Shown here one piece after another: positions 1 through 8,500 of a stretch of DNA of 64,000 nt (position 1 is the first letter of the stretch; each line of letters begins with the position of its first letter). Under the pieces are notes generated by a model, which worked only from the letters and a program-made list of their open reading frames with translations, had not been told where the DNA came from and ran no database searches. The position numbers and the translations under genes are program-made. Source of the stretch: Dactylosporangium sp040689395 (GTDB lineage Bacteria; Actinomycetota; Actinomycetes; Mycobacteriales; Micromonosporaceae); assembly GCF_040689395.1 (NCBI RefSeq), contig NZ_JBFAZX010000007.1, forward strand, positions 248,001 to 312,000. The letters run 5' to 3'.

Positions 1-544
1 GCGTGACGAACGCGACCGTCGGCAGGCTGGCGTAGTTCGACGACGACGGGAAGCTCGCGTACGTCAGGTTCGCCGCCGCGGGCACGCTGCTGAAGTCGAC
101 CCAGCTGTTGTGCTTGCGCCGGTAGGTGCCGCTCGAGCAGCCCGTGTACCCGTCGGACGGCATCGCCTCCGAGTAGCCCGTGAACGTCAGGCCGGCGCCG
201 GCCAGCTGCGACTGCAGGTTGACGCCGGTGAAGTTCTTCGGGCAGTCGTCGTTGGTCACGCCCTGGGTGGAGCCCGAGAACAGCGCGATGTAGTTCGGCT
301 GGCTCGGGTGCGTGATCGCGTACGACTTGGTGAACTTCGCGCCCTGGGCGGCCAGGGAGTTGAAGTACGGGGCGCTGCTGGAGCTGTTGATCTGGGAGTA
401 GGCGTGGTTCTCGAACATCACGAGAACGATGTGGTCGAAGCGCGGCACGCTGGTCGCGGCCTGCGCCTGCGACGCCGCGGCGGTCACGCCGGTGGCGACG
501 AGGGCGGTGCTCGCGAGCGCGAGCGCCACCCGGCGGATCGACAT
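1..544 (-). CDS. Secreted phosphoesterase (acid phosphatase/phospholipase C-like), 3' end cut by window edge
   Basis: The minus-strand frame opens at ATG 544 behind an AAGGGGG ribosome site and runs off the left edge without a stop, so only about 181 N-terminal residues are present. Residues 1 to about 29 form a signal peptide ending near SQAQA-A. The mature part begins RFDHIVLVMFENHAYSQI, the metal-binding opening of the phosphoesterase family PF04185, followed by HPSQPNYIALFSGST. Family knowledge suggests hydrolysis of phosphate esters outside the cell. The substrate cannot be told, and the catalytic C-terminal part is missing from view. The next gene is divergent. Confidence 0.82.
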   Translation of the reverse strand, partial: MSIRRVALALASTALVATGVTAAASQAQAATSVPRFDHIVLVMFENHAYSQINSSSSAPYFNSLAAQGAKFTKSYAITHPSQPNYIALFSGSTQGVTNDDCPKNFTGVNLQSQLAGAGLTFTGYSEAMPSDGYTGCSSGTYRRKHNSWVDFSSVPAAANLTYASFPSSSNYASLPTVAFVT

Positions 545-760
545 GAACGTTCCCCCTTCGTGGGCAGGGATGACGCCAGCATCGTGGGCAGCGGCGGATA
601 CACGATCATGAGTACGGACTGACGGGGATGTATGCGGCCGATGAACAATTCGGTGTACATCAATACGTCATGGTTTCGGCGAGGCCGCGGCGCACGCGCC
701 GATCCGCTGATCGGACTTTGGACCGCGACGGGCCGGGGCCCGGTGGATAGGCTGTCGCGT

Positions 761-1228
761 GTGGGCGAACGCGTACGTGACGGGTATCTGCTGACCACCG
801 ATCCGGCCCGGGTCGACAAGGCCGTCGTGCACCGGTGGCTGTCCGAGGAGTCGTACTGGGCGGCCGGGCGGGACTACGAGGTCGTGGCGAGATCGATCGA
901 CGGCTCGGTGCCGTACACGATCCGTTCCGGCCCCGACCAGGTCGCGTTCGCCCGTGCGGTCACCGACGGTGCCACCTTCACGTGGATCAGTGACGTGTAT
1001 GTCGACCGCGCACACCGGGGCCGAGGTCTGGGCGGCTGGCTCGTCGACGCCATGGTCGAGGACTTCACCGCCGCCGGTGTCCTGCGCCTGATGCTGGCCA
1101 CTCGCGATGCCCACGAGGTGTATCGCCGCAGCGGCTTCGAGCCCCTCGCCGGCCCGCGGCTCTTCATGGAGATCGACCGCCACCCCAGCCGCGCCGCGCT
1201 CCTTGCCCACCTCGCCGACGGCGCATAG
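761..1228 (+). CDS. GNAT-family N-acetyltransferase
   Basis: A 155-residue single-domain acetyltransferase of the GNAT fold, predicted to use acetyl-CoA; the acceptor is unknown. The acetyl-CoA pyrophosphate loop is visible as DVYVDRAHRGRGLGGWL (RGxGxG pattern), followed by the helix LVDAMVEDF and the late motif YRRSGFEPL. GTG 761 is chosen because it follows a GGTGGAT element and matches the usual GNAT N-terminus; the open frame extends further upstream but with low-complexity arginine-rich residues. It stands alone between a divergent phosphoesterase and a GntR regulator. Confidence 0.85.
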   Translation: MGERVRDGYLLTTDPARVDKAVVHRWLSEESYWAAGRDYEVVARSIDGSVPYTIRSGPDQVAFARAVTDGATFTWISDVYVDRAHRGRGLGGWLVDAMVEDFTAAGVLRLMLATRDAHEVYRRSGFEPLAGPRLFMEIDRHPSRAALLAHLADGA

Positions 1229-1520
1229 CCCGCGGTCGGATCGAGCGCACGCACCTCGACGATTTCCGATGGCCGTGACCGGCGGGATCCGCGAGGTGGA
1301 GATGTGGAAGGTGGCAGTGCAGATGCGGGAGATGGCGGCGCGGGAGCCGGGCCTACCATCCGACTCGGCGCGATTCATCAAGCGTGAACCGATCCGTCAC
1401 TGGTGGTGTGGCCGCCCCCGTTAGCATCTGCCGCACCGCCGGACGAGTCGTCGAGCGCATGTCCTACGAATCGAATATGATTTCGGGCTTGCCTGGCCCC
1501 TGCCGAGAGCGGACGTATAC
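1229..1520. other. Intergenic stretch, no gene seen
   Basis: About 290 bases between the acetyltransferase and the GntR regulator. Frames here lack convincing coding character. The last 100 bases must hold the promoter of the regulator; no clear operator palindrome was found. Confidence 0.5.
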
Positions 1521-2180
1521 GTGTACCCTGAGCCCTCCAAACACGAGCGCGCGTACCGCGAGATCCGTGCACGCATCGTTGACGGGCGATACGAGCCGGG
1601 GCGCCGGCTCGTGTTGAGCACCCTCGCTCGCGAGCTGGCCATCAGCCCCGTGCCGGTGCGCGAGGCCATCCGCCGGCTGGAGGCGGAGAACCTGGTCCGC
1701 TTCGAGCGCAACGTCGGCGCCCGGGTGGCGACGCTGCAGGACGACGAGTGGGAGCAGCTCGTCGAGATGGTGGCGCTGCTGGACGGCTTCGCGTTCGCGG
1801 CGGCCGCGCCGCGGGTCCCGCCCGAGGCCTTGGCGGAGGCGCGCACGCTCAACGCCTCGCTGCGGGAGGCCATGTCGACGGTGCAGATCGACCACGGGGC
1901 GGTGATGCTGCTGCACCGCCGGTTCCACCGGGTGCTGTACCGCTGCTGCGGCAACCGCTACGTGATCGAGTCGCTGGACGGGCTCTGGGACCGCATGGAC
2001 GCGTCCCGGGTGCTCATGTCGCTCTACCCGGTGCTGCACCTGTCGACGGCCGTGGAGGAGCACGACGCGCTGCTGGACCGGCTGGAGCGGGGTGAGGGCG
2101 GCACTGCGGCGCTGGAGGCGTGCGCGCGCGAGCACAACCTGAACGCGATCCGCGCGATCCGCACGAACGTCGGCGCCTGA
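1521..2180 (+). CDS. GntR-family transcriptional regulator, FCD subfamily
   Basis: A 219-residue DNA-binding regulator. Residues about 5-75 form the winged helix-turn-helix, with the recognition region PVPVREAIRRLEAENLV. The rest is an all-helical FCD ligand domain with candidate metal or ligand residues in RRFHRVLY and the late histidine of EEHDALLD. Family members bind a small organic acid and release DNA. The start is GTG 1521. No metabolic partner gene is adjacent, so the regulon is unknown. A strong hairpin follows the stop. Confidence 0.88.
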   Translation: MYPEPSKHERAYREIRARIVDGRYEPGRRLVLSTLARELAISPVPVREAIRRLEAENLVRFERNVGARVATLQDDEWEQLVEMVALLDGFAFAAAAPRVPPEALAEARTLNASLREAMSTVQIDHGAVMLLHRRFHRVLYRCCGNRYVIESLDGLWDRMDASRVLMSLYPVLHLSTAVEEHDALLDRLERGEGGTAALEACAREHNLNAIRAIRTNVGA

Positions 2181-2203
2181 ACACGTCGGCGCCGGCAATA
2201 AGA

Positions 2204-2235
2204 AGACCGGCATCCACGGGGGAAGATGCCGGTCT
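2204..2235. terminator. Rho-independent-type hairpin between convergent genes
   Basis: Perfect 11-bp inverted repeat (AGACCGGCATC at 2204-2214, its complement at 2225-2235) with a 10-base loop, lying between the ends of the GntR gene and the convergent DUF2127 gene. There is no long T-run, as is usual in actinomycetes. It can serve both strands. Confidence 0.75.
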
Positions 2236-2294
2236 CGCCCTCAACTATACGACGCCGTCACCTCTGCCGCCAGTGGCATTTCATGTCGGTTTCG

Positions 2295-3098
2295 TCACCG
2301 GATGCCGGCCGGCACCTTCGGGTTGCGCAGCCCCCTGGGCAGGGTCGGCTCGCTGGCGGCGATCTCCACCTCCAGGAAGCTCGTCTCGTGGCGCTCGGCC
2401 TCGTACGCGGCGTGCCCGCCGCGCAGGCCGAAGAGCCGCTTGGAGAGCAGGATGTACAGCACCGCCGCGATGTTGATCACGAGTGCGCCGATCCGGGTGG
2501 CGGTGATCTTCTCCGTGAGCTCGTAGATCTCGATCGGCAGGCCGAGCGAGGTGGCGACGACGGCGAAGTACTCGCCCCAGCGCTTGAGCAGCCACAGGCC
2601 GATGCCCTCGACGACCTGCAGAGTGCCGTAGAGCGCCAGGCCGGCGGCGACCCAGAGCAGGGTCTTGGACTCCGCCTCGATGACGGTCCGGATGGTGTGC
2701 ACCATCGCGGAGTCCTCGAACTTCCAGCCGATCTTGTCCATGAACGGCCTGAGCAGCGGCAGGTCCTCGTTGAAGGCCCGCTCGACGCCGTCGCGGTGGC
2801 TGCGGAAGCGGAACACGCCGTAGGCGGCGGCGAGGCAGAGCAGGCCCTTGATGAACCGCTCGACGGACAGCAGCCGCAGGATCAGCGCGTCGCGCAGGGC
2901 GCGGCCGCGCAGCACGATCGGCGCCCGTTCGGCGGGGCCGGTTCGGTGCGGCTCGCCGATGACGAAGTCCCCGCACCGCAGGCAGCGCCACGCGGGACCG
3001 ACCGGGGTGGTGGTGTGAAGCTTCTCGCGGAACATGTCCTCGGTGGGTGCGTAGGTCACGTGCCCGCGGCGCGCGCAGGTGCGTAGGTTCCAATCCAC
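2295..3098 (-). CDS. DUF2127 integral membrane protein
   Basis: A 267-residue membrane protein. The N-terminus carries two cysteine/histidine clusters (NLRTCARRGHVTY and WRCLRCGDFVIG) resembling a small zinc ribbon, then about four hydrophobic segments (for example LLWVAAGLALYGTLQVVEGIGL and IGALVINIAAVLYILL), typical of DUF2127. GTG 3098 is preferred over ATG 3125 because it is preceded by AAGG and gives the VDWNLRTCARRGH start expected for the family. The function of the family is unknown. The next gene upstream, PAP2, is on the same strand 48 bases away. Confidence 0.8.
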   Translation of the reverse strand: MDWNLRTCARRGHVTYAPTEDMFREKLHTTTPVGPAWRCLRCGDFVIGEPHRTGPAERAPIVLRGRALRDALILRLLSVERFIKGLLCLAAAYGVFRFRSHRDGVERAFNEDLPLLRPFMDKIGWKFEDSAMVHTIRTVIEAESKTLLWVAAGLALYGTLQVVEGIGLWLLKRWGEYFAVVATSLGLPIEIYELTEKITATRIGALVINIAAVLYILLSKRLFGLRGGHAAYEAERHETSFLEVEIAASEPTLPRGLRNPKVPAGIR

Positions 3099-3146
3099 GC
3101 GACCTTGATACCGCATCGATGCCATCGATGCGTCGTCACGTCGGCT

Positions 3147-4001
3147 TTACGGCTTCGCCACTTCCACGCCGGCCTCAGCCGGGTTGAATGCCGGGTTCAA
3201 CGCAGGGTTGGTGACCGCCTCCCGCGGCCCGTCCGTGCCGGTGCCGGCGCGGCGCACCTGCACCGGCACCGACGGGGACGGGTGCTCCTGCCGGCTGGTG
3301 GCCATGAGCAGCACGCCCACCAGGACGGCGGCGACCACCCCGTCGAGCCAGTAGTGGTTGGCGGTGCCGGCGACGACGAGCATGGTGACGACCGGATGGG
3401 CCAGCCACAGCCAGCGCCATCGGCTGCGGGTCGCGTGGATGAGCCCGGCCGCGATGACGAGCGCCCAGCCGACGTGCAGCGACGGCATGGCCGCGTACTG
3501 GTTGCTCAGCGTGTCGGTCTGCGGCGGGCCGTAGACCGAGGGGCCGTAGACGGCGGCGGTGTCGATCAGGTCGAGGCTGTCGAGCATCCGCGGCGGCGCG
3601 AGCGGGAACGCGAAGTGGATCACCAGCCCGATCCCGGTGAGCCAGGCCAGGATCCGCCGGAACCGAATGTAGTGCTCGGGCCGGAACCAGTACATGAAGA
3701 CCAGGAACGCGATCGAGGCGGGGAAGTGCACGACGGCGTAGAAGACGTTCGCGGCCCGCACGAGGGCCTCGGCGCTGAGCAGCACGTGCTGGACGGATGC
3801 CTCGTGGGGCAGGCGCAGCGCCCGCTCGATGTCCCAGATCAGGTCGGCGTCGGCGAAGGCGGCGCTCACGCGGCCGTCGACGACGAGCCGCCCGACCTTG
3901 TACGCCAGGAACAGGCCGAGCACCAGCAGTAGTTCAGTCCAGGCGCGGGGTCGTAACCGTGTGGTGCGCTTCCGTTCATCTATCCCTGCCCCCGCGTTCA
4001 T
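3147..4001 (-). CDS. PAP2-superfamily membrane phosphatase
   Basis: A 284-residue membrane protein with about six hydrophobic segments. The C-terminal half has the PAP2 signature: MPSLHVGWALV (catalytic-histidine region) and TANHYWLDGVVAAVL (second histidine and aspartate). These enzymes dephosphorylate lipid phosphates or transfer inositol phosphates at the membrane; the layout resembles the actinobacterial Aur1/Ipt1-like branch. Reads away from the DinB-type gene at 4111 and shares with it an intergenic region containing a perfect 21-bp palindrome. Confidence 0.85.
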   Translation of the reverse strand: MNAGAGIDERKRTTRLRPRAWTELLLVLGLFLAYKVGRLVVDGRVSAAFADADLIWDIERALRLPHEASVQHVLLSAEALVRAANVFYAVVHFPASIAFLVFMYWFRPEHYIRFRRILAWLTGIGLVIHFAFPLAPPRMLDSLDLIDTAAVYGPSVYGPPQTDTLSNQYAAMPSLHVGWALVIAAGLIHATRSRWRWLWLAHPVVTMLVVAGTANHYWLDGVVAAVLVGVLLMATSRQEHPSPSVPVQVRRAGTGTDGPREAVTNPALNPAFNPAEAGVEVAKP

Positions 4002-4017
4002 CAGGCGAAGTTACCCG

Positions 4018-4038
4018 ATATTGCCGTACCGGCAATAT
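4018..4038. promoter_or_regulatory. Perfect 21-bp palindrome, candidate operator
   Basis: ATATTGCCG-TAC-CGGCAATAT, nine-base perfect arms, 17 bases before the PAP2 start and 73 before the gene at 4111. Its position in a divergent promoter suggests an operator for a dimeric repressor acting on both genes. The regulator is not identifiable here. Confidence 0.55.
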
Positions 4039-4110
4039 TGCTGATTGGGCACCCATTGCGTGTCGTGCGTCACGGGTTTGTTTATGCTTCAAATTTTTAG
4101 GGGGAGTTTC

Positions 4111-4905
4111 ATGAGCACTCGGGCCGATCTCGCGATCGCCGCCCTGCGCAAGGGCCACGACAACCTGTCCGCGCTGGTCGCCGGCCTGACCGCGGACCAG
4201 CTGACCGGCCCGTCGGCGGCCAGCGAGTGGGACGTGTCGCAGGTGATCAGCCACCTGGGCAGCGGCGCCGAGATCAACCTGGAGGTCGTCCGGGCGTCCC
4301 TGGAGGGCGGATCCGCCCCGGAGTTCGAGTTCAACAAGGGCGTCTGGGCCCGCTGGGACGGCATGACACCGCAGGAGCGGCAGGAGGCGTTCCCCGAGGC
4401 CAACCGGCGCCTCGTGGAGGCGTACGAGGCGTTCACAGCGCAGCAGCGTGCCTCGCACCGCATCGATGTCGGCTGGATGCCGGAGCCGGTCGACGTGGCG
4501 ACCTCGGCGCTGCTGCGGCTGACCGAGTTCGCGTATCACGACTGGGACGTCCGGGTCGCGTTCGACCCGTCGGCGGCGCTCGCGCCGGAGGCGGCCACGC
4601 TCATCAGCGAGCGGGTCGAGGGCCTGTTCGGCTGGATCGCCAAGCCCGCCAACCTCGACGGGCGCACCGCGGACCTGCTCGTGCGGCTCACCGACACCGG
4701 CGAGACCCTCGGGCTGCACCTGGCCGACCCGGTGGCGCTCACCGCCGTGGCGCCGGCGGCGCCGGACGGCGAGCTGTCGCTGACCCTGGAGGCCTGGCTG
4801 CGGCTGGCCGCCGGGCGCCTCAAGCCGGAGTACACCCCGGCGGACGTGCGGATCTCGGGGCCGATCACGCTGGACGACCTGCGCGCGGTCTTCCCCGGCT
4901 ACTGA
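4111..4905 (+). CDS. Maleylpyruvate isomerase-family (mycothiol-dependent, DinB-like) protein
   Basis: A 264-residue protein of the TIGR03083 / MDMPI type. The N-terminal four-helix bundle shows SEWDVSQVISHLG and EFAYHDWDVR, whose histidines normally bind the metal; the C-terminal region is the SCP2-like extension. Relatives use mycothiol in isomerisation or detoxification. The start at ATG 4111 follows a strong AGGGGGAG site. A hairpin follows the stop. A paralogue of the same superfamily lies at 18425-19222. The reaction of this member is not known. Confidence 0.82.
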   Translation: MSTRADLAIAALRKGHDNLSALVAGLTADQLTGPSAASEWDVSQVISHLGSGAEINLEVVRASLEGGSAPEFEFNKGVWARWDGMTPQERQEAFPEANRRLVEAYEAFTAQQRASHRIDVGWMPEPVDVATSALLRLTEFAYHDWDVRVAFDPSAALAPEAATLISERVEGLFGWIAKPANLDGRTADLLVRLTDTGETLGLHLADPVALTAVAPAAPDGELSLTLEAWLRLAAGRLKPEYTPADVRISGPITLDDLRAVFPGY

Positions 4906-4918
4906 CCGCTCGGATACC

Positions 4919-4948
4919 GCGGGCCGGCCGGGTCAGTGGCCGGCCCGC
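4919..4948. terminator. Bidirectional hairpin terminator
   Basis: Perfect 11-bp stem GCGGGCCGGCC with an 8-base loop, between the convergent genes ending at 4905 and 4973. Confidence 0.7.
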
Positions 4949-4972
4949 ACTCGTCCATTGTCGCGCCGGCCG

Positions 4973-5269
4973 TCAGCGCACCGCTGGGCGCTCCAACGGC
5001 CGGCGCAGCGAATAGGTGACGGCGTGCAGCCGGTGTGGCTGGCCGATGAGCATCGCGGCGCGGTCATACGCCTGCCAGCCCTCCGCGCCCGCGCGGTTGA
5101 GGTGGCGCAGGTCGTTGAACCGTTCGTCCGTGCCCCAGCGCTGCACGCCGCCGGGGTGGTGGAACACGGCGTCCCAGTCCTCGAACTTGTCCGTGCCCAG
5201 CGTGCCGGCCGCACGGTATTCCAGTCGCGCATATTCCCATTGCGTCACGCCGTCCATCATGCCCGACAT
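4973..5269 (-). CDS. Small hypothetical protein (98 aa)
   Basis: Opens at ATG 5269 behind GGAGAAG. The protein begins MSGMMDGVTQWEYARLEY and continues with tryptophan-rich segments (FEDWDAVFHHPGG, AGAEGWQAYDRAAML), ending in arginine-rich residues. The WEY...L...GAEGWQ pattern resembles DUF4177-like small proteins in actinobacteria. No signal peptide or membrane segment. Function unknown. Confidence 0.6.
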   Translation of the reverse strand: MSGMMDGVTQWEYARLEYRAAGTLGTDKFEDWDAVFHHPGGVQRWGTDERFNDLRHLNRAGAEGWQAYDRAAMLIGQPHRLHAVTYSLRRPLERPAVR

Positions 5270-5314
5270 CGAGCTTCTCCACCGTCTTGGATTCACGTGC
5301 AGTACGGTCGGAGG

Positions 5315-5755
5315 GTGGATCGTGACAGGGACCGGGACGCGGCCGGAAGGGCCCGCAACGCGCGCCCGCGTGACGAGCTCGGGCGGCCGCTGCCCCGCGG
5401 CGCCGCCGGCGTGCCGACGATGCCCGACGACCTGTCGGTGACCCCGGACGAGGCCCTCGAACGGGCCCAGCGGCTCCTCGACGAGGGCCGGCCGTTCCAC
5501 GCGCACGAGGTGCTCGAGGCCGCCTGGAAGGCCGCGCCCGACGCCGAGCGGGAGCTGTGGCGGGGCCTGGCGCAGCTCGCCGTCGGCCTGACGCACGCCA
5601 GGCGCGGCAACGCGGCGGGCGCCGCCCGGCTGCTGGGCCGGGCCGCGCTGCGCATCGAGGCGTATCGGGACGACCCGCCGCACGGCATCGACGTGGCCGG
5701 GCTGGTCGCGTTCGTGGCGCAGCGCCGGGAGGGGCCGCCGCGGCTCAGATCGTGA
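5315..5755 (+). CDS. DUF309 domain protein
   Basis: A 146-residue helical protein. Residues about 45-110 carry the DUF309 signature PFHAHEVLEAAWKAAP and the following ELWRGLAQLAVGLTHARRGN. The arginine-rich N-terminus (VDRDRDRDAAGRARNARPRD) is typical of actinobacterial members and supports GTG 5315. Function of the family is unknown. Its 3' end overlaps the end of the broken dehydrogenase on the other strand by about 11 bases. Confidence 0.78.
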   Translation: MDRDRDRDAAGRARNARPRDELGRPLPRGAAGVPTMPDDLSVTPDEALERAQRLLDEGRPFHAHEVLEAAWKAAPDAERELWRGLAQLAVGLTHARRGNAAGAARLLGRAALRIEAYRDDPPHGIDVAGLVAFVAQRREGPPRLRS

Positions 5756-6170
5756 GCGCGAGCTTGCCCCGCACGCGCCCGGAACGCAGGCAGGCGATCG
5801 CCTCGTTCGCCTGATCGAGCGGGAAGGTGCGCTCGATCGCCGGGGACACGCGGCCGTCGTCCATCATCGTCCGCAGCACCCGCTGCCCGGCGCGCAGCCG
5901 CCCCGCGTCACGCAGGCCCCGCAGCGCCGCGACCCCGGACGGACGAGGCGACGGTCGCGGCCTGCTCGAACGAGACGCGGGCCGTCTTGCGGGCCAGCCG
6001 CCGCTCGTCCGAGGCGGCGAACTGCGCGAACGCGCTGTCGCACGCGCCGAAGACCTCGTCGCCGGGGCTCAGCCCCGTCACGCCCGGGCCGATCGCGGCC
6101 ACCACGCCGGCGACGTCGAGGCCGGGCACCGGCAGCTTCGGGCGGCGCAGGCCGAACCCGGCGAGATGGT
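5745..6170 (-). pseudogene. Broken zinc-type alcohol dehydrogenase / quinone oxidoreductase
   Basis: Reading the minus strand, one frame gives the GroES-like fold of a medium-chain dehydrogenase (RRPKLPVPGLDVAGVVAAIG, then GDEVFGACDSAFAQFA and FEQAATVASS). The frame is lost near 5950; in another frame it resumes as GVAALRGLRDAGRLRAGQRVL and then jumps directly to the C-terminal piece DGRVSPAIERTFPLDQANEA and GKLALTI-stop. The first roughly 60 residues and the whole NAD(P)-binding domain are missing. So there is an N-terminal truncation, a frameshift and a large internal deletion. Confidence 0.82.
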
Positions 6171-6245
6171 GTCGAGAATTCTTTACTCGGCTGGCCGGAA
6201 ACCGCCGCCGATGGGGAAGCGCCCCATCGGCGCGGCGGACCCGCG

Positions 6246-6464
6246 TTAGGTCAGCTCGAGCGCCCGGGCGTGAGGCTGCGCCCGCAGGATCGCGTCGATC
6301 TCGGCGATCTCCTCCTCGGTGTGCCGGCCCAGGATCAGGTCCAGCTCCAGGCGCTCGGCCGGGGTCCGGTAGGCGGCGATCTCGCCGGCCAGCCGGCGGC
6401 GTGCGCGGCGGGCCTCGACGCGCTGGGCGACGGCGGCGCGCATGCGGCGGGTTGCGGTCTCCAT
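6246..6464 (-). CDS. Small helical hypothetical protein (72 aa)
   Basis: ATG 6464 follows a GAAGGAG site. The 72-residue product is basic at the N-terminus (METATRRMRAAVAQRVEARR) and acidic in the middle (LILGRHTEEEIAEIDAIL), predicted almost entirely helical. No motif was recognised. It lies between the dehydrogenase relic and the GH1 gene. Confidence 0.55.
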   Translation of the reverse strand: METATRRMRAAVAQRVEARRARRRLAGEIAAYRTPAERLELDLILGRHTEEEIAEIDAILRAQPHARALELT

Positions 6465-6763
6465 GTTCGTGAACTCCTTCTTCGTTGGGCTTCCGGTCCT
6501 ACTGTATCGATTCAGAAAGATCATCTCTGGCCGATGCGCCGTGATGGCGGGCACGCACCGGCTGAGCTGCGGGTGCAGGATGTTCGTGTGCGCGATGTCA
6601 CCCTCGCCCCGGGCACCCTGGAACCGATCGAGACCGCCTCCCGCGACGAGGCGGCCGCGGCCCTGGAGCACGCCGCGAAGGGCTCGATCGGGGTGACGAT
6701 CCGGGTCGAGGTGGCGCCGGGCGCGGTGGAGCGCTCGGCGGGCAAGTGCGCTGACCCGGCGGC
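6465..6763. other. Stretch without a confident gene
   Basis: About 300 bases between the small protein and the GH1 gene. A plus-strand frame from about 6589 encodes a plausible-looking segment (GTLEPIETASRDEAAAALEH), but it has no stop of its own and runs into the antisense of the GH1 gene. It may be a decayed fragment. Confidence 0.4.
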
Positions 6764-8173
6764 TCAGGTCAGGGGCGCGTCGATGGCGTTGCGGGCGATG
6801 GCGTCGCTGTACCAGCGGCCGCTCGCCTTCACCGTGCGCTCCAGCGTCGCGTAGTCGACGTGGATCAGGCCGAAGCGGCGGCTGAAGCCGAACGCCCACT
6901 CGAAGTTGTCCAGCAGCGACCACACGAAGTAGCCGCGCAGGTCGACGCCGGCGGTGCTGGCCTCGTGCACCGCGGCCAGGTGGGCGCGCAGGTAGCCGAT
7001 GCGCTCCGGGTCGTCGACGCCACCGTCGGGTCCGACCCTGTCGTCGTACGCGGCGCCGTTCTCGGTGACGTAGATCGGCAGGTCGCCGTAGTCGTCGCGG
7101 ATGCGCAGCAGCAGGTCGCGCAGGCCGGTCGGGTCCACCGACCAGCCCATGTGGGTCACCGGGCCGGGCGTGGGGTGGAACTGCACGGCCTGGGCGGTGG
7201 GATACGGCGTGGCGTGGTCGAGCCGGCCCTGCGGCGCGGCGCTGACCAGGTCGGGCTGGTAGTAGTTCACGCACACGGCGTCGATCGGCGCGGCGATCAC
7301 GGCCAGGTCGGCGGGGCGCACGAAGTGCCAGTCGGTCAGGTCGCGGGTGTCCTCGATGGTGTCGGCCGGATATGCGCCGCGCAGGATCGGGTCGAAGAAG
7401 ATGCGGTTGAGCAGGCCGTCGATGCGGCGCGCGGCGTCGGTGTCGGCCGGGTCGGGGGTCAGCGGGCGCACAGCGCCGGCGTTGAGCGCCACCGAAACCT
7501 GCCCGGCGACGCCCGCGGCGCGTAGCGCGGCGACGCCGAGACCGTGCGCGAGCAGCAGATGGTGGGTCGCGGTGAGCGCGCCGACGTGGCCGCGCCGGCC
7601 GGGGGCGTGCCCGCCGGTGCCGTACCCGAGGAATGCCGAGCACCACGGCTCGTTGAGCGTGTTCCACAGCGCGACCCGGTCGCCGAGGCGGGCGGCGACG
7701 GCCGCGGCGTAGTCGCCGAAGCGCAGCGCGGTCTCGCGGCTGGTCCAGCCGCCGGCGTCCTCGAGCTCCTGGGGGAGGTCCCAGTGGTACAGGGTGGCGA
7801 CCGGGCGCACCCCCGCGGCGAGCAGCTCGTCGACGAGCCGGTCGTAGAAGTCCAGGCCGGCCTCGTTCACGCCGGCACCGCCGGCCGGGCGGATCCGCGG
7901 CCACGCGACCGAGAACCGGTACGCCGACAGGCCGAGCTCCGCCATGAGCCGCACGTCTTCGCGGTAGCGCAGGTAGTGCCCGGTCGACGTGGCGCCCGTG
8001 TCGCCGTTGTCGATCCGGCCCGGCTGCGCGGCGAAGGTGTCCCAGATCGACGGGGTGCGGCCGTCGGCGTCCACCGAGCCCTCGATCTGGTAGGCGGCCG
8101 TGGCGGCGCCCCACCAGAAGTTCGAGGGGAAGGTCAGCCGGCCCTGCGTGGCCTGGACCGCCGTCGTGCTCAC
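6764..8173 (-). CDS. GH1 beta-glucosidase
   Basis: A 469-residue glycoside hydrolase family 1 enzyme, full length. The N-terminal GH1 signature FWWGAATAAYQIEG, the acid/base glutamate in WNTLNEPW and the nucleophile glutamate in YVTENGAAYDD are all present. There is no signal peptide, so it should cleave imported beta-glucosides in the cytoplasm. GTG 8173 is preferred (GGGG six bases upstream) over GTG 8182. A perfect LacI-type palindrome lies 41 bases upstream, and the divergent secreted glycosidase at 8501 and the lacI gene at 12051 complete a sugar-utilisation unit. Confidence 0.92.
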   Translation of the reverse strand: MSTTAVQATQGRLTFPSNFWWGAATAAYQIEGSVDADGRTPSIWDTFAAQPGRIDNGDTGATSTGHYLRYREDVRLMAELGLSAYRFSVAWPRIRPAGGAGVNEAGLDFYDRLVDELLAAGVRPVATLYHWDLPQELEDAGGWTSRETALRFGDYAAAVAARLGDRVALWNTLNEPWCSAFLGYGTGGHAPGRRGHVGALTATHHLLLAHGLGVAALRAAGVAGQVSVALNAGAVRPLTPDPADTDAARRIDGLLNRIFFDPILRGAYPADTIEDTRDLTDWHFVRPADLAVIAAPIDAVCVNYYQPDLVSAAPQGRLDHATPYPTAQAVQFHPTPGPVTHMGWSVDPTGLRDLLLRIRDDYGDLPIYVTENGAAYDDRVGPDGGVDDPERIGYLRAHLAAVHEASTAGVDLRGYFVWSLLDNFEWAFGFSRRFGLIHVDYATLERTVKASGRWYSDAIARNAIDAPLT

Positions 8174-8213
8174 ACGTATCACCCCGTGTCGAAGTCGTCA
8201 CCCTGAGAAAGTC

Positions 8214-8231
8214 TTGGAGAGCGCTCTCCAA
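8214..8231. promoter_or_regulatory. LacI-family operator of the GH1 gene
   Basis: Perfect 18-bp palindrome TTGGAGAGCGCTCTCCAA, the consensus half-sites GGAGAGC/GCTCTCC found at four other places near this locus. Predicted binding site for the repressor encoded at 12051, controlling the minus-strand GH1 gene. Confidence 0.8.
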
Positions 8232-8403
8232 GTTGGCGTGATCAGACTGCGGCGTGCAGTGCCGAGGTGTCAAGGTGCGCGGGGACGCAGGGGCGCAGGG
8301 GCGCGAAGCGGAAGTAGGCAGCGCCCGCGAAACGGGCAGGGGGCCGTGGGGTGGGAACCCCACCGATGCTCGAGCGAAGCGAGAGCCGGGCGGGCTCGCA
8401 GAC

Positions 8404-8457
8404 TTGACACAGCCGAAAGCGCGGGGCAACACTGCGACCAATCGGAGAGCGCTCTCC
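8404..8457 (+). promoter_or_regulatory. Promoter with overlapping LacI operator
   Basis: A TTGACA -35 box at 8404-8409 and a weak -10 (AACACT, 8428-8433) lie just upstream of the palindrome GGAGAGCGCTCTCC at 8444-8457, which would cover the transcription start. The multidomain glycosidase starts at 8501 with AAGGAG ahead of it. Confidence 0.65.
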
Positions 8458-8500
8458 AAACCGCCGCCGCGCCTCCTCACACCCCACCAAGGAGCCCCTC

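Noticed and set aside
6246..8480. Minus-strand open frame of 744 residues
   Set aside because: Out-of-frame shadow of the GH1 gene joined to the small protein at 6246-6464; only that last part is kept.
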